From Owenia fusiformis (Eukaryota > Annelida > Polychaeta > Sabellida > Oweniidae), in NCBI GenBank assembly GCA_903813345.2, contig CAIIXF020000011.1:21747754-21811753 (forward strand): DNA of 64,000 nucleotides, in the 5' to 3' direction. The notes beneath the pieces were generated by a model that saw only the letters and a program-made list of their open reading frames with translations, did not search any database and had not been told where the DNA came from. Shown here piece by piece: positions 36,001 through 47,224 of the stretch (positions are counted from its first letter, which is position 1; the number at the start of each line of letters is the position of its first letter). A program made the position numbers and the translations under genes.

Positions 36001-39000
36001 TATTCAGACTATAAGGCACCTATGTTAAAGTTTGGTAATCTTGAATATTTGTTTACATAGGAAGTGCTATTCAAAATGGCCGATTTGGTAAAATTAATTT
36101 GCACATTTTTACTTCAACTAGCCTTATTTCCACTTGACAATATGCTGTGTTACTTTTTATTGCATTTAATTGTAGCTTACTACTTATTTGAAATTTTGTA
36201 ATGCTTATTTTATTGAAAAAATGGTTCCTCTAATTGATAATTTTGTGCAAAAAATTTCACTGCAATTTCCACAGGAAAGTAGTACATCATAACAGACTGA
36301 CTTCTAGTCAGTCTGTTGGATACATACTAGACTGTGGCCTGAGCAATAATTTGGAATAAATAAATGAGCAGTGGATTCGTTGAAGTGAGGATTCCCCAGG
36401 TTAAAAATAAGAGTATTTACAAGAAGCCACACATCAGTGGGTGACAGTATACAAAATGTAAAATATACAAATTTTATGGCATATGTATCTTGACAATATT
36501 TGAAACTATGGGCTTTCGAACCACTGTCCCAATGCCTCTTGACCGTAGTACTGTTAAAATAATGTAATGCCTGGCATCACTCTGGTAATGTTAAAATATG
36601 TTGCACTGACTGCCTGCAAATACCATGACAATGTTAGATTCTAATTATACATGTATATAAAAAATAGAAATTTTGACAACGGTCATAAATGACATATAGA
36701 CACAAGTGTCACATAAAGGCAATATCATGCCTAGTCCAGCAACACTAGACCTAGTGGAGGCCTCATTTCTAATCTGACTTGTCTTGTGCCGCCACTAGGT
36801 CTTAATGCAAGGCATAAGATAAGTCCAAATAATAAATTAAGCCGTATGCATTAAGTTTAACTTGTTGAACTATGTCATGCCAGGCTTTCATTATGATTAT
36901 AAAATTGCCACGGTCATGCCAGGATTCTTGTGCAAGTTAATAACATGGCCAGGAATAATGCTTGCAACATATAAACATGTGTTTTGGAGTCTCGGGGGGA
37001 GGGGCACTGGTCAATTTTTTTGTACAGAGGGGTGCTGCTGAGATTCAAAATATCTACCTATTCTATCTATTTTTTTCTCTAAAAATGGACCTACATCTAG
37101 GGTTTTTTAGCTCACATGGTGAGCTATTGCAATCACTCACTTGTCCATCTGTCTGTCTGTCTGTCAACAATCCACTTTTAGACCATTTGCTTTAAAACCT
37201 CTGTCTATAGGATTCCCGTTTTAAGTTATGTTTAATCAACATCAATACCGAAAACACCCCTATGATTTCTGGTTCGAAAGCTTGCCTATTTTCAAAATGG
37301 CCACCATTTTTGTCTTGCGAAATTCACTTTTGGACCATTTGCTTTAAAACCTGTGTCGATAGGATTGCCGTTTTAGTTATTTTTGTTCAACATCAATACA
37401 GAAAACTCCCCTATGACTCCTTGTTCAAAAGCTCGCCTATTTTCAAAATAATAAGTAATCGAGTGATTTTGTTCATATTTGATATGTGAATACTCATAAG
37501 CATCATGGTACACTGACTTATGACACTTTGGCTAGTATTGATAAATCGAAATGGCCACTATTTACATGTACCTGTCTACCTGTGTGTGATTTTGTTGATA
37601 TTTTATGTGCCTAAATAAAAGATTTACTACTCTTGGCTAGTGAGCGACCATTTTTAAAATTGTGAATTTCACATTTTTGCTATAACTGAAAAAGTAGTAG
37701 AAGGACTTTGTAAAAATGGCAGCCATGGCTGTTCAATGGGATTTGCTATGCTTTGGTGTTGTTTTTATCTAATTTTTCTTGTATTTTCTTTAGATTAGGA
37801 TATTACGAAAAGTATCAAAACTTTAGTAATCCACCAACAACAACAGATGATTTAGCTACTAGTATTGATTTTCCTGACTGGCCCAGTATAGGATTTAAGA
37901 GCCTTACAATGGAGACCAAAATTCCAGAAATTCTTCACTCCTATATACAAATATATATTGAAGGAAATGAAAAGGCTATGGAAAAAGGCGAAGCCCTTAA
38001 GGCAGACAATCGCATAGCTGCTTGTTCATCTTTACAGAAACAAAGCAAAACATATATCACAGGTTTTGTTAAAGCTCAAATGAAGAAAAAGGTGAAAACA
38101 ATAATAGTAATAAGCAAGAATAATGAATGAATTTAAAGCTATTAGATTTATGATACATGATTAATTTATGATTTTATAATCATAAATTATCTAATGAATT
38201 TCATTATTTGATCAGAACTAATGGCGAATAATTCAAGTTCTATATTCTACATTGTTCAATTTGAGTTGCATTTGGTTTTAAAATTTGACAATACACACTA
38301 CATATAGTGTAATAATTAAAATTAGCTATAGCTATGAGATAGGATGGACTTTGGAAAGTGCCAACATTAGTATTCATTGAAAAAGGAAAGTGAGTATTTT
38401 TAAGTACAAAAATACCTTGATGTTTGTGATGCTCCTGTTATAATCACTGGGGGCACACTAATATCAAGGTGTTGATAATGTACTGTCTCCAATAAGATGC
38501 TACATCAATTATTTTTGGGGAGAACCATAAAATGTAATAAAAATTAAATTACAATGCATAAAGAATAGGAGCAGTCTGAATGTAAGTATACTCCTCTGAA
38601 TCAAAATCTTGATAATTCTCATTATGCCGATAAATTAATCTTTTTATTCTTCTGTACAATATATGACTATGTTAAATTAACTGAATTGGTTATAGTAATG
38701 TTATAAGGATTTGTGCCCCAATTCAATATGTAACAGGTAGAGATAGAGGTAGATGTTTTGTTAATGTTATGTGTATTCATTCTTTTTCTTAGACATATAA
38801 TATATATGTACAGTTATACTTTAAATGGGAACAGCTACAATAATGTAAGTATTATTTTTGTTAAAAAATGCAAGATTCCCTAAAAAAGCTGACAAATAAT
38901 TAATTAAAAATTAAAAAATGTTTATCAATCAAACATAATGAAATTGATATAATTATATAATAATGTGTCAGCAGAAATTGGTAAAAAATCATAATTTATA

Positions 39001-41591
39001 TTAAAATCATAAGTTGGTAAAATTTTACCAAATGAACTTGAGGTTTAAAACATTTTGCTGAAATAAAGACAGAACTACAAATATAGATATCAAATTTTTG
39101 AAACTATCCAAATAGAATCTTTGATCAAAACATGTATATTGTAACATTTATAATGCCAATGATTAACCCTTAAAGGTCTGAATTGTTTTCATTCCAAATT
39201 TTTCACTTTCAGTGCATCAATTTTGTAGATTACATGTTCTAAAATGGTAAAAGTGCATTGTTTTGATGACAAAGTAGAGATTCAAATCTTTAAAATGATA
39301 TCTGTATCTTGAAAAAACACAACTGGAAAGATATTTTCCTACTTTTGGGAAAACAGCTATGGTCTTAAATTCTCCGGTTGATATATCAACAAGCCGTCCT
39401 TTAAGGGTTAATATTTTATAATCATATTTTATTTTAAAATGAAACTTTTATCTTTCAGGTCAGTTACAATGTAAAAATTGTTTTGGAAGAATTAGGGAAC
39501 CCGCAATGTGCACACTGTGAATGCCCTGCAGGAAGAGGGCCTGTTGCCAAATGCAAACATATTGTCGCCATGTTACTTATGTTAGCTGACTTTGTCAAAG
39601 ATGGCTCAATTAACATTTCACAAAGCTGTACATCTTCACTTCAAACATTTCATGCACCCTCATCCCACTTTGAAGGATCACCAATGAAGGCTGAGGACAT
39701 GTCATCAGGTCCCAGAAATTCGTCAGTGTTTGATCCGAGGCCAGCCAAGTTTAGGAATATGGCTGGCTATAGTGCCAATGTAAGGTCGAGGGTACTATCG
39801 TATTGTGGAACAACAGGCCATGACATCAGCATGCGGTATTTGTATTCTAAAGCAGACATCGCAGCAGCACAGGAGGACCATGATTACCTGGAGCAGCCCT
39901 TCGACGAATACTGGGTTGATGAAGGAAATGAGGTAGGCATAACACTGCTATTGAACATACTTTAGATACTCATATTCTAATGTACCTGGCAGGCCTGTAG
40001 CCAGGATTTGCCAAGGGGGAGGGGTTTCAAATAATTCCAGAGATGGTTTCACTTTTGACAATTTTGGTCCAAAAATGGCCAAAATTATTGCTTAGAAATT
40101 GCTCAGAATGGTGAACAACTGCATAATTTTGAAAGAATTTTTGGCCAGGTGTGCAGGGTTTGCTAATCCCCCCCTTGACCCCCCCTGGCTGGCTAAAAGC
40201 CTGCCTGGTCATTTTCCATTAAATGATGAGAGAAAAAAAGTTATGTTGCCTGTTCATCCTTTAGGCAAAATTTATATCTGGATAGTGGATATCCATTATG
40301 CTTTATATCAATTCTTGCTTTAATGTTTGAAAATGTGTTTTCAATTTATCAATCATTTACTATTATTATGACTTAAAAATTATTTTAGAGATTTTTAAAT
40401 TTATAATTCTCATAATTAATTAATGTTTATTTCGGACATTTAATAATTCTATTCTACTTTCAGGTTTACTCAGCCAGAGCCCAGAGGAGCACTTAATCAA
40501 CCCTACAGAATAATCATTTCCAAAATTTTTTATGTTTTTGCTCAAATTGACCCTTTAAAATGGATAACTAGTATAAGTGCATGTCTTTTGCTTAAAGTAT
40601 AACAATTAAAATGTAGGAAGGACCTTTTACTATTTCATTCTCAACTATTTCACCTTTTATAGCAACCATGATTTTCTACCAATAGTGTTAAATCAGATAT
40701 GTTTTACTTTACAATTTTGTATATTCTACTTATAAATTACAGTAGAACCTGCCAAGTGGAACATCTCTGCAAGTGGAAAACCTCACAAGTGGAACAGTGT
40801 TTTTAAAGTCCCATGGCCTATCTACTCCATGTTAATGAACCTCTGTAAGTGGAACACATCCCAAGTAGAACACTTGTGGTCCCAGGGGTGTCCACTTACA
40901 CAGGTTTTACTGTTTGTTCTTTTTGATTTTGACATATGCATTATTCTTTCAGGTTGACTCATTCAAAAGATCAAGCATTGAGGAATCAACCCGCGGCCAG
41001 TCAAAGTCAACTCGTTGGAAGCTTGAACGAAAGTGGCGTTTGACAGCAAGCAAATTCGGAGAAGTCTGTAAGATAACTGAACGTAAGAACTTGCAGAAAT
41101 TGTGCGAATCAATAGTTATGCCGAAAATCATTAATACACCAGCATTGATATATGGAAGGGCGACAGAGGATGTTGCTATAAAATCATTTGAAGGCAAATA
41201 TAAAATTGTATGTCAATTATGTGGCCTGTATGTATCTGAGGACTACAACTTCCTCGCCGCCTCCCCAGACCGTATCAATGGAAATGCCACTGTGGAGGTA
41301 AAGTGTCCGTACTCCATCAGAGATGAATTGATCACAAGCACATCATGTGATTATTTAGAGGTACGTGATGATGGCAAACTACACCTTAAAGAAAATCACA
41401 ACTACTTTTATCAAGTACAAGGTCAGATGCTTTGTTGTCAAAGTAAAGAGTGTTTCTTCATTGTTTACACATCTAAAGGCCTTTTTGTGGAAAAAATAGT
41501 GTATAATGAAAACTTTGTTCAAGCCATGGTGTTAAAACTGAAGAGCTTTTACAAAGATGTCCTGAAGCCTTTTATTGCACGTAATCTGTAA
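30089..41591 (+). CDS. SAP-SWIM-YqaJ protein (transposon-borne nuclease-like gene)
   Basis: Four exons in phase: 30089-30171, 37794-38091, 39459-39932, 40953-41591, 497 residues. Exon 1 starts METVASLKKQLSERGAST and runs to ALIER, continuing into LGYYEKYQNF: a SAP (DNA-binding) motif that spans the 7.6-kb first intron. Residues about 144-161 hold a SWIM zinc-finger pattern C-x-C-x9-C-x-H (C147, C149, C159, H161). Residues about 290-480 match the YqaJ/lambda-exonuclease fold: LTASKFGEVC, GRATEDVAIKSF, AASPDR, EVKCPYS and YFYQVQGQM, with the Asp/Glu-x-Lys catalytic residues visible. All catalytic motifs look intact. The first intron is packed with foldback elements. A short alternative exon at about 40465 (VYSARAQRST then stop) follows a good acceptor and could give a version without YqaJ. 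Confidence 0.85.
31338..31448. repeat. Long near-perfect hairpin, about 52-bp arms
   Basis: TATGCAGTTATGATTTG...AGCCTATCTATC faces GATAGATAGGCTAATGA...CAAATCATAACTGCATA around TTCTCTAGA with few mismatches. In intron 1 of the SAP-SWIM-YqaJ gene. Confidence 0.85.
31951..32236 (+). pseudogene. 3' end of a non-LTR retrotransposon ORF2 (LINE fragment)
   Basis: The plus-strand frame reads YRRKRGDMIEVYKIMNG, then KPQTRLELRKNAFSTRIV, then NNWNSLPQDVIDAPSVSHFK before a TAG. This is the familiar C-terminal tail of CR1/RTE-like reverse transcriptase polyproteins. Only the last about 95 codons remain, a 5'-truncated copy as expected for LINEs. A (GAT)n tract follows about 95 bases downstream. Confidence 0.85.
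32331..32354 (+). repeat. (GAT)n microsatellite, probable LINE 3' tail
   Basis: About eight GAT units just downstream of the LINE fragment. Several non-LTR clades end in short microsatellite tails rather than poly-A. Confidence 0.7.
34680..37775. repeat. Inverted repeat pair around 'TCAAAATGGCC' family repeats
   Basis: The segment about 34705-35070 (ACACCAAAGTGTAGCAAATCCCAT...AACAGCCATGGCTG, then two tandem about 145-bp units with CCAAATATGAACAAAATCGC) recurs inverted at about 37460-37775. A further tandem pair of about 150 bp (CCATTTGCTTTAAAACC...TCGCCTATTTTCAAAAT) lies at 37175-37450. A TTAGCTCACATGGTGAGCTA hairpin is at about 37109-37128. All are in intron 1 of the SAP-SWIM-YqaJ gene. Confidence 0.6.
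39990..40210. mobile_element. MITE with CAGGC(C/A)(T/G)G...GTAGCCAG-type ends
   Basis: GGCAGGCCTGTAGCCAGGATTTGCCAAGGGGG faces (inverted) CCCCCCTGGCTGGCTAAAAGCCTGCC, about 220 bp in all. Remnants of related C-run/GTAGCC repeats are at about 3775-3830, 19155-19195 and 51775-51825. It lies in an intron of the SAP-SWIM-YqaJ gene. Confidence 0.65.
40738..40912. repeat. AGTGGAACA-type interspersed repeat
   Basis: ACAGTAGAACCTGCCAAGTGGAAC... to ...GGTTTTACTGT, built of AAGTGGAACA units. Same family as 9128-9590. Confidence 0.7.
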
Positions 41592-41724
41592 ATAAAGCTA
41601 ACCCTTAGTCAACATACTGCAGCTACAGATAATGGATGAACACATGATATAAGTATGTCTTTTTACAGGTGTATTTTATTTATGTACAGCAATGGTGTAC
41701 ATTGGTAAAGTGTCATAATAATCA

Positions 41725-43880
41725 GACATACAATGACAGTAAATCCTGTCTTAATGGACACCATTCTCTAGTGAACACCTTTGCAAAAGAACACCTCTGT
41801 AAATGTATGTTCTCAATTTGAATTTTATAACTCATGAAATGTATAATGTTATTAATTTAAGCACATACACAGCTCAATTAATAAATCCATGACTTACAAG
41901 GGTATGATGTTACTTAGATATACAATGAAACATATACAGAAAAATCCATCCAAGTGAACACCTGTCTGTAGAGAACACTTTTGTCTAATGAACATCTTTT
42001 TTAACTCTTAGGAACCTACTTTTGTATATAGCTGCCTGTGTGCAGTGAACACCTACATTTAGTGAATACATTTATGCAGCTTTATATATATGTGTATTAT
42101 ACACAGGTAGCTCTGTAGGTGTTTATTGTACACAGTCATGCATAATTTAACTGTACATATTTTACATTGGACTATTTACAGTACAAATAACCATTATTTA
42201 ATGTATCTTATGTGCTAAATTACTCAATCCATGACTAACATGGGTATGATGTTAACTTAGATATGCAATGAAGCATATACAGTAAAATCCATCTAAGTGA
42301 ACACCTGTCTGTAGAGAACACTTTTGTCTAATGAACATCTTTTTTAACTCTTAGGAACTTACTTGTGTATATAACTGCCTGTGTGCAGTCAACACCTACA
42401 TTTAGTGAATACATTTGTGCAGCTTTATATATTTGTGTATTATACACAGGTAGCTCTGTAGGTGTTTATTGTACACAGTCATGCATAGTTTAACTGTACA
42501 TATTTTACATTGGACTATTTACAGTACATAGAACCATTATGAATGTATCTTATGTGCTCAAATTACTCAATCCATGACTAACATGGGTATGATGTTAACT
42601 TAGATATGCAATGAAGCATATACAGTAAAATCCATCTAAGTGAACACCTGTCTGTAGAGAACACCTTTGTCTAATGAACATCTTTTTTAACTCTTAGGAA
42701 CATACTTTTGTATATAACTGCCTGTGTGCAGTGAACACCTACATTTAGTGAATACATTTGTGCAGCTTTATATATTTGTGTATTATACACAATAACTCTG
42801 TAGGTGTTTATTATACACAGTCATGCATAGTTTAACTGTACATATTTTACATTGGACTATTTACAGTACAAATAACCATTATTTAATGTATCTTATGTGC
42901 TAAATTACTCAATCCATGACTAACATGGGTATGATGTTAACTTAGATATGCAATGAAGCATATACAGTAAAATCCATCTAAGTGAACACCTGTCTGTAGA
43001 GAACACTTTTGTCTAATGAACATCTTTTTTAACTCTTAGGAACATACTTTTGTATATAACTGCCTGTGTGCAGTGAACACCTACATTTAGTGAATACATT
43101 TGTGCAGCTTCATATATATGTGTATTATACACAATAACTCTGTAGGTGTTTATTGTACACAGTGACACATAGTTTAACTGTACATATTTTACATTGGACT
43201 ATTTACAGTACATAGAACCATTATGAATGTATCTTATGTGCTCAAATTACTAAATCCATGACTTACATGGGTATGATGTTAACTTAGATATGCAATGAAG
43301 CATATACAGTAAAATCCATCTAAGTGAACACCTGTCTGTAGAGAACACTTTTGTCTAATGAACATCTTTTTTACTCTTAGGAACTTACTTTTGTATATAA
43401 CTGCCTGTGTGCAGTGAACACCTACATTTAGTGAATACATTTGTGCAGCTTCATATATATGTGTATTATACACAGGTAGCTCTGTAGGTGTTTATTGTAC
43501 ACAGTCATGCATGGTTTAACTGTACATATTTTACATTGGATTATTTACACTTTACAGTACATACATGTATAACCATTATTTAATGTATCTTATGAGCTAA
43601 ATTACTCAATCCATGACTTAAATGAGTATGATGTTAACTTAGACATGCAATGAAGTCTTTACAGTAAAATCTGTCTAAGTGAACACCTGTGATGCAAATG
43701 TGTTCACAACAGACAGCTTTTCTGTAGCCTGTTGTATTATTTATTTTGAACACATTTGCCTAGTGGGTATCTTTTCTTCACTGGAAATCAACTCATGTAT
43801 ATAATTGCATCTTTTTAGTGAGCACCTACTTACAGTGAATACATTTTTAATTAGTAGCTCCTTATGTTTATTGTACACTG
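41725..43880. repeat. Satellite array, period about 342 bp, about 6 units
   Basis: The block AAAATCCATC(T/C)AAGTGAACACCTG recurs at 41941, 42283, 42627, 42969 and 43311, and as a variant at 43666, giving periods of 342, 344, 342, 342 and 355. A degenerate unit begins near 41725. Middle units are over 95% alike by eye. It fills the gap between the convergent SAP-SWIM-YqaJ and THAP-DDE genes. Confidence 0.93.
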
Positions 43881-44514
43881 GTTTTACTGTACATTCAACT
43901 TTTGTGATAATGATCATCTAAAGGTAATAGAAAGTGAATGTTGACTTTTCATAAATAGTTATTTTAAGAGAAGTGAAGTATATAAAGTAATTCCCATGAG
44001 CTTTATTCAATTTTGTATGTCACCACCAAAAATTAAGGTGTTCAACTTATGTTTTAGTTATACATGTAGTTTAAAACTGTATCTTATATGATGAGCATAT
44101 TTCTAGAATTGTTGAATGTTTAACACTTGTTATTAGGCAGTCAACGATGATAAAGTATTGCATTGTACCTATAAGCAAATGAAAAATGTCAATAAACTAT
44201 TTTGTCTATTTCACTTCAAGTATGTTTTATCTTCCAGTGTCTATCATGTACCTGGTTCAGTAAAATTGTGTCAGCATGTTCATTCTGTCAATTCAAGCAT
44301 ATCAAAACATTGCTTTATGATAAACAGATTGGGAAGAAATTGGTTTATCTTCAAGTAATATATCCATGAGGTCTATATACTTTATTATTTACAAGCTTTA
44401 TAACTACATGTAATAACATGACTTTCAGAATGAGTAATTATCTATTAACAACATACTGACACAATATATCAGAATGACAGAAGTGCAGAAGACTACTCAT
44501 ATGAGTCATATGAC

Positions 44515-46330
44515 TTAGGCTAGTTCATTTACAATTGATGTTCGAAAGTTTGAAAGTTTGAAACAAACCGATACAATTCGGTGACCAAGAACTCTTTTGC
44601 TATGATTCAACTCGTTTTTCAAAATTTTAAATGTTTTACCAAGTCCAATGATTCGTTCAATGTGTATTCGTTTTGATGCTATTTTTCTGTCATTGGAAAC
44701 ATCTTGAGGATTTAACTGCGATTGCCCCTTTAACATAGTTGGTGTGTTAATGAAAACTCCTTGGGACGCAAATAAATCTTGGACCATTAATCCCCTGTCT
44801 GCCATGACAGATTCCTTGGGATTGAACATACATTTAGAATTGATAAGTGAGCTGCGCTCCACTATTTGGCGATCACTGGCCGAGCCTCCATATGTCTCAC
44901 TTACAAAGGAAATTAGTCCTCTTGGGGTGCATCCAATAAGGGTTTTCAGTGTATTCTTATGTTTATATGTGGAAAATGTTGCCCGCTGAATGCTTCCATT
45001 TTCTGGTTTATTAATAGGATTTTCTGTGCAATCCAATATGACGCGAGTATTCGGGAAGGATGTTGCAATACTATTTGGCATATGTTGCTTTACATTGGGC
45101 ATAGATGGCCAGAAATCTATTTCCTCAAATTGTACAAACATGAAGTTAATCCATTTGTTAAAAACGTCAGAGGCATGGCTTCGACTTATTTTGAAGAGGA
45201 GTCCAAGTTCAAAGTCATCCTTATCTCTCCTTAGCTTCATTAGAGAAAGCAATAGTTGATTTTCAGGAGGTAAAGGAGATGAGGGCAAGAGTGATGCCTT
45301 TAACTCCTGAGGCCCTAGAACATCATAAATAAGCATGAAGTGATCTCTATTGTCCAAGCCAGTGTAATACTGAATGGCATCACTGGGGAAAGTATAAATG
45401 GAAAATGGGATAGAAATGTTGCTTGGGAGACATTCCTCCTCATCATCATCATCAACATCATGCAATTGTACATTGTTATTACAGTTATAAAAATTTTCCT
45501 CGCTCACCATTTCCTCAGGTTCAGATATAGTAATAATAGGATCAAAAGTACATGTAGGAGGCGGTAACAGAGGTACGTCGTTGACATCCCCATCCAAAGG
45601 ATCATTGTTACATACAGTCTCCTCAACACAGTCAAAATCATCAAAAAATGTTACTGCAAAACCATCGGAAGTTTCATTGCTACATGTAGTTTGAGTGGTA
45701 ATTCTTCGTTTGCGACCACGTCCTGGAGGCAGATTAAGTGTTGGGACTATGCCACTACGAAGAATCTTTCTCTGATCTGCAACAGAAAAAAATTAGCATA
45801 GCCTACATGTAGATCTCGATTGAATTGTCATTTGAAAATTAAATGTAAACCTAGACTGTTATAGATGTACCTACAAAGCTTCGTGTCTTTTGCTATTAAT
45901 CTATGAAATCCTTTATAAAGACTATAATGATATGTACTTTAGCTTGACGGGTAGTCCCGTCTAGACTACAGATTTCTAGCCTAAGCTTAGGTTAGGGAAT
46001 AAAAATGAATGAAAATGAAATGTAAATTCTACTGCTATATTGCTTTATTAAAACGTATTTTATTGACCAATTTATGCATTTGGATGTCTTATTTCATATT
46101 GATCATTTAATTAAGATGAACTGAGTGTATATACACTTACGTAATTCAGCAACTGAGGGAAGAAAATCACTTTCAGAAAAATGTTTCTCACAAACCAACG
46201 AGGATGACGACGGCATAAACTGACGCCGTGTGGTCTTTATCCACCTCTCTCTCCTCTCTTTCTGTGCTTCAGGGGGGAATTTGAATCCACCTGAACCATT
46301 GCAGTTTAAAACTGCACACCTGGAGGGCAT
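44515..46330 (-). CDS. THAP-domain DDE transposase (Harbinger/ISL2EU-like)
   Basis: Two exons on the minus strand: 46141-46330 and 44515-45776 (phase 1), 483 residues. Exon 1 begins MPSRCAVLNC and shows the THAP C2CH zinc-binding set C5, C10, C47, H50 with W30, so it should bind transposon ends. A low-complexity acidic linker follows (EECVCNND-like, DDDDEEE). The C-terminal half has the DDE_Tnp_4 pattern: VILDCTENPI (first Asp), KTLIGCTPRGLISFVSE, GGSASDRQIVERSSL, VMADRGLMVQDLF (second Asp) and RIHIERIIGLGK (Glu). No frameshift or stop is seen, so it may be active or recently so. It converges with the SAP-SWIM-YqaJ gene inside the same terminal inverted repeats. Confidence 0.88.
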
Positions 46331-46654
46331 TTTATTGCACAAAATTTCACATATTTACATGATTAAAAAAAATTGCGATTCGTTGCTATGATGATGTTTT
46401 TTCCCTCTCCATTTGAAGACACTTAGTCTCGTTTTGAGTCTATTAATTCAGCAAAAGGATTCTTTATATATTTTTTATTTTTTTGGATCTAGTTTTTACG
46501 GCGTTCGCATTAAATACAAACCACCCTGTTACGTCACGTTTATGACGTTCTTTGAATTATTGCATTCAAAATGATGTCAGACGATTAGGCCTATTTCAGT
46601 GATTATTTCAGTGTTTTTCAAATGTTCTCTGGATAATAATTCCCCATGGGATAA

Positions 46655-46800
46655 ACGGACAATCCTATGGTGTTTCAAAATATCACTTATATCCACTCAT
46701 GGATATCAGTATATTCACTCATTCGCTACGCTCACTCGCGAAGATATCAATATCCACTCATGGATATAAGTGATATTTTTTCAAAGCCATAGGATATTCC
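46655..46800. repeat. Subterminal hairpin, right end of the ISL2EU-like element
   Basis: CCTATGG...TATCACTTATATCCACTCATGGATAT, then ATTCGCTACGCTCACTCGCGAAGATAT, then ATATCCACTCATGGATATAAGTGATA...CCATAGGATA. This is a clover-like set of inverted repeats matching the left-end hairpin at 29845-29980. Confidence 0.75.
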
Positions 46801-47092
46801 TATAATATTTCGTTGCAGTTTTATCTTTACATCGTCATTTCAATCACCGTCATCATTTTCCGAACTAGCTGCCTTGAAATATCAAGACGGCATGCTATTC
46901 TCAAACTTAAAGAACTTAATACGACTGTCATTCATCATTTATTAAGCAGTAAAAAATTAACTTGCATCATGGGTGACAAAATGTTTCAACTTTCCTGGTG
47001 AATGTCGAGTCTCACATCATAGGAATGTAATTTTAGGCGATCTGTCTGCATGGGGTGTGATTATGAGGGAAGGAGTAAATGATGAAACCAGA

Positions 47093-47098
47093 TTTATT
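47093..47098 (-). promoter_or_regulatory. Polyadenylation signal of receptor copy A
   Basis: TTTATT on the plus strand (minus AATAAA), about 130 bases beyond the stop codon. The aligned position in copy B reads ATTATT, so the canonical hexamer is lost there. Confidence 0.45.
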
Positions 47099-47224
47099 TA
47101 CTTAAAGTTTTCTTCCTCATTCTCACTATAAATGCTCTATTAAATGGCGACGGTGAATTATAAATAAATATCTATGTTTTACTTATGCCCCTTTCCAGTT
47201 AAACTGTCCGGTCAATTGTGTGCC

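Larger units (their letters stand above)
29168..47059. mobile_element. 17.9-kb ISL2EU-like DNA transposon (SAP-SWIM-YqaJ + THAP-DDE)
   Basis: The first about 255 bases (29168-29425) and the last about 255 (46803-47059) are inverted copies. They start (A/C)ACACCCCATGCAGACAGATCG and stay aligned through TTTACATCGT(A/C)ATTTC, at roughly 85-90% identity by eye. The element is bounded by AT (29166-29167 and 47060-47061). The paralogous locus at 54151-54170 reads straight through as CTCATGATTATGAGGG with a single AT, an empty site. Inside are two convergent genes, one with SAP, SWIM and YqaJ domains (30089-41591, +) and one with THAP and DDE domains (44515-46330, -). From memory, ISL2EU transposons combine such a transposase with a YqaJ-type second protein and make 2-bp duplications; that classification is recall and was not searched. 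Several younger insertions inflate its length. Confidence 0.85.

Noticed and set aside
41725-43880. Regular repeats with spacer-like segments, checked as a possible CRISPR array
   Set aside because: The whole 342-bp unit repeats without unique spacers, and the genome is eukaryotic. It is a satellite.
44744-45567. Plus-strand open frames
   Set aside because: Antisense to the DDE transposase exon, which has clear catalytic motifs.
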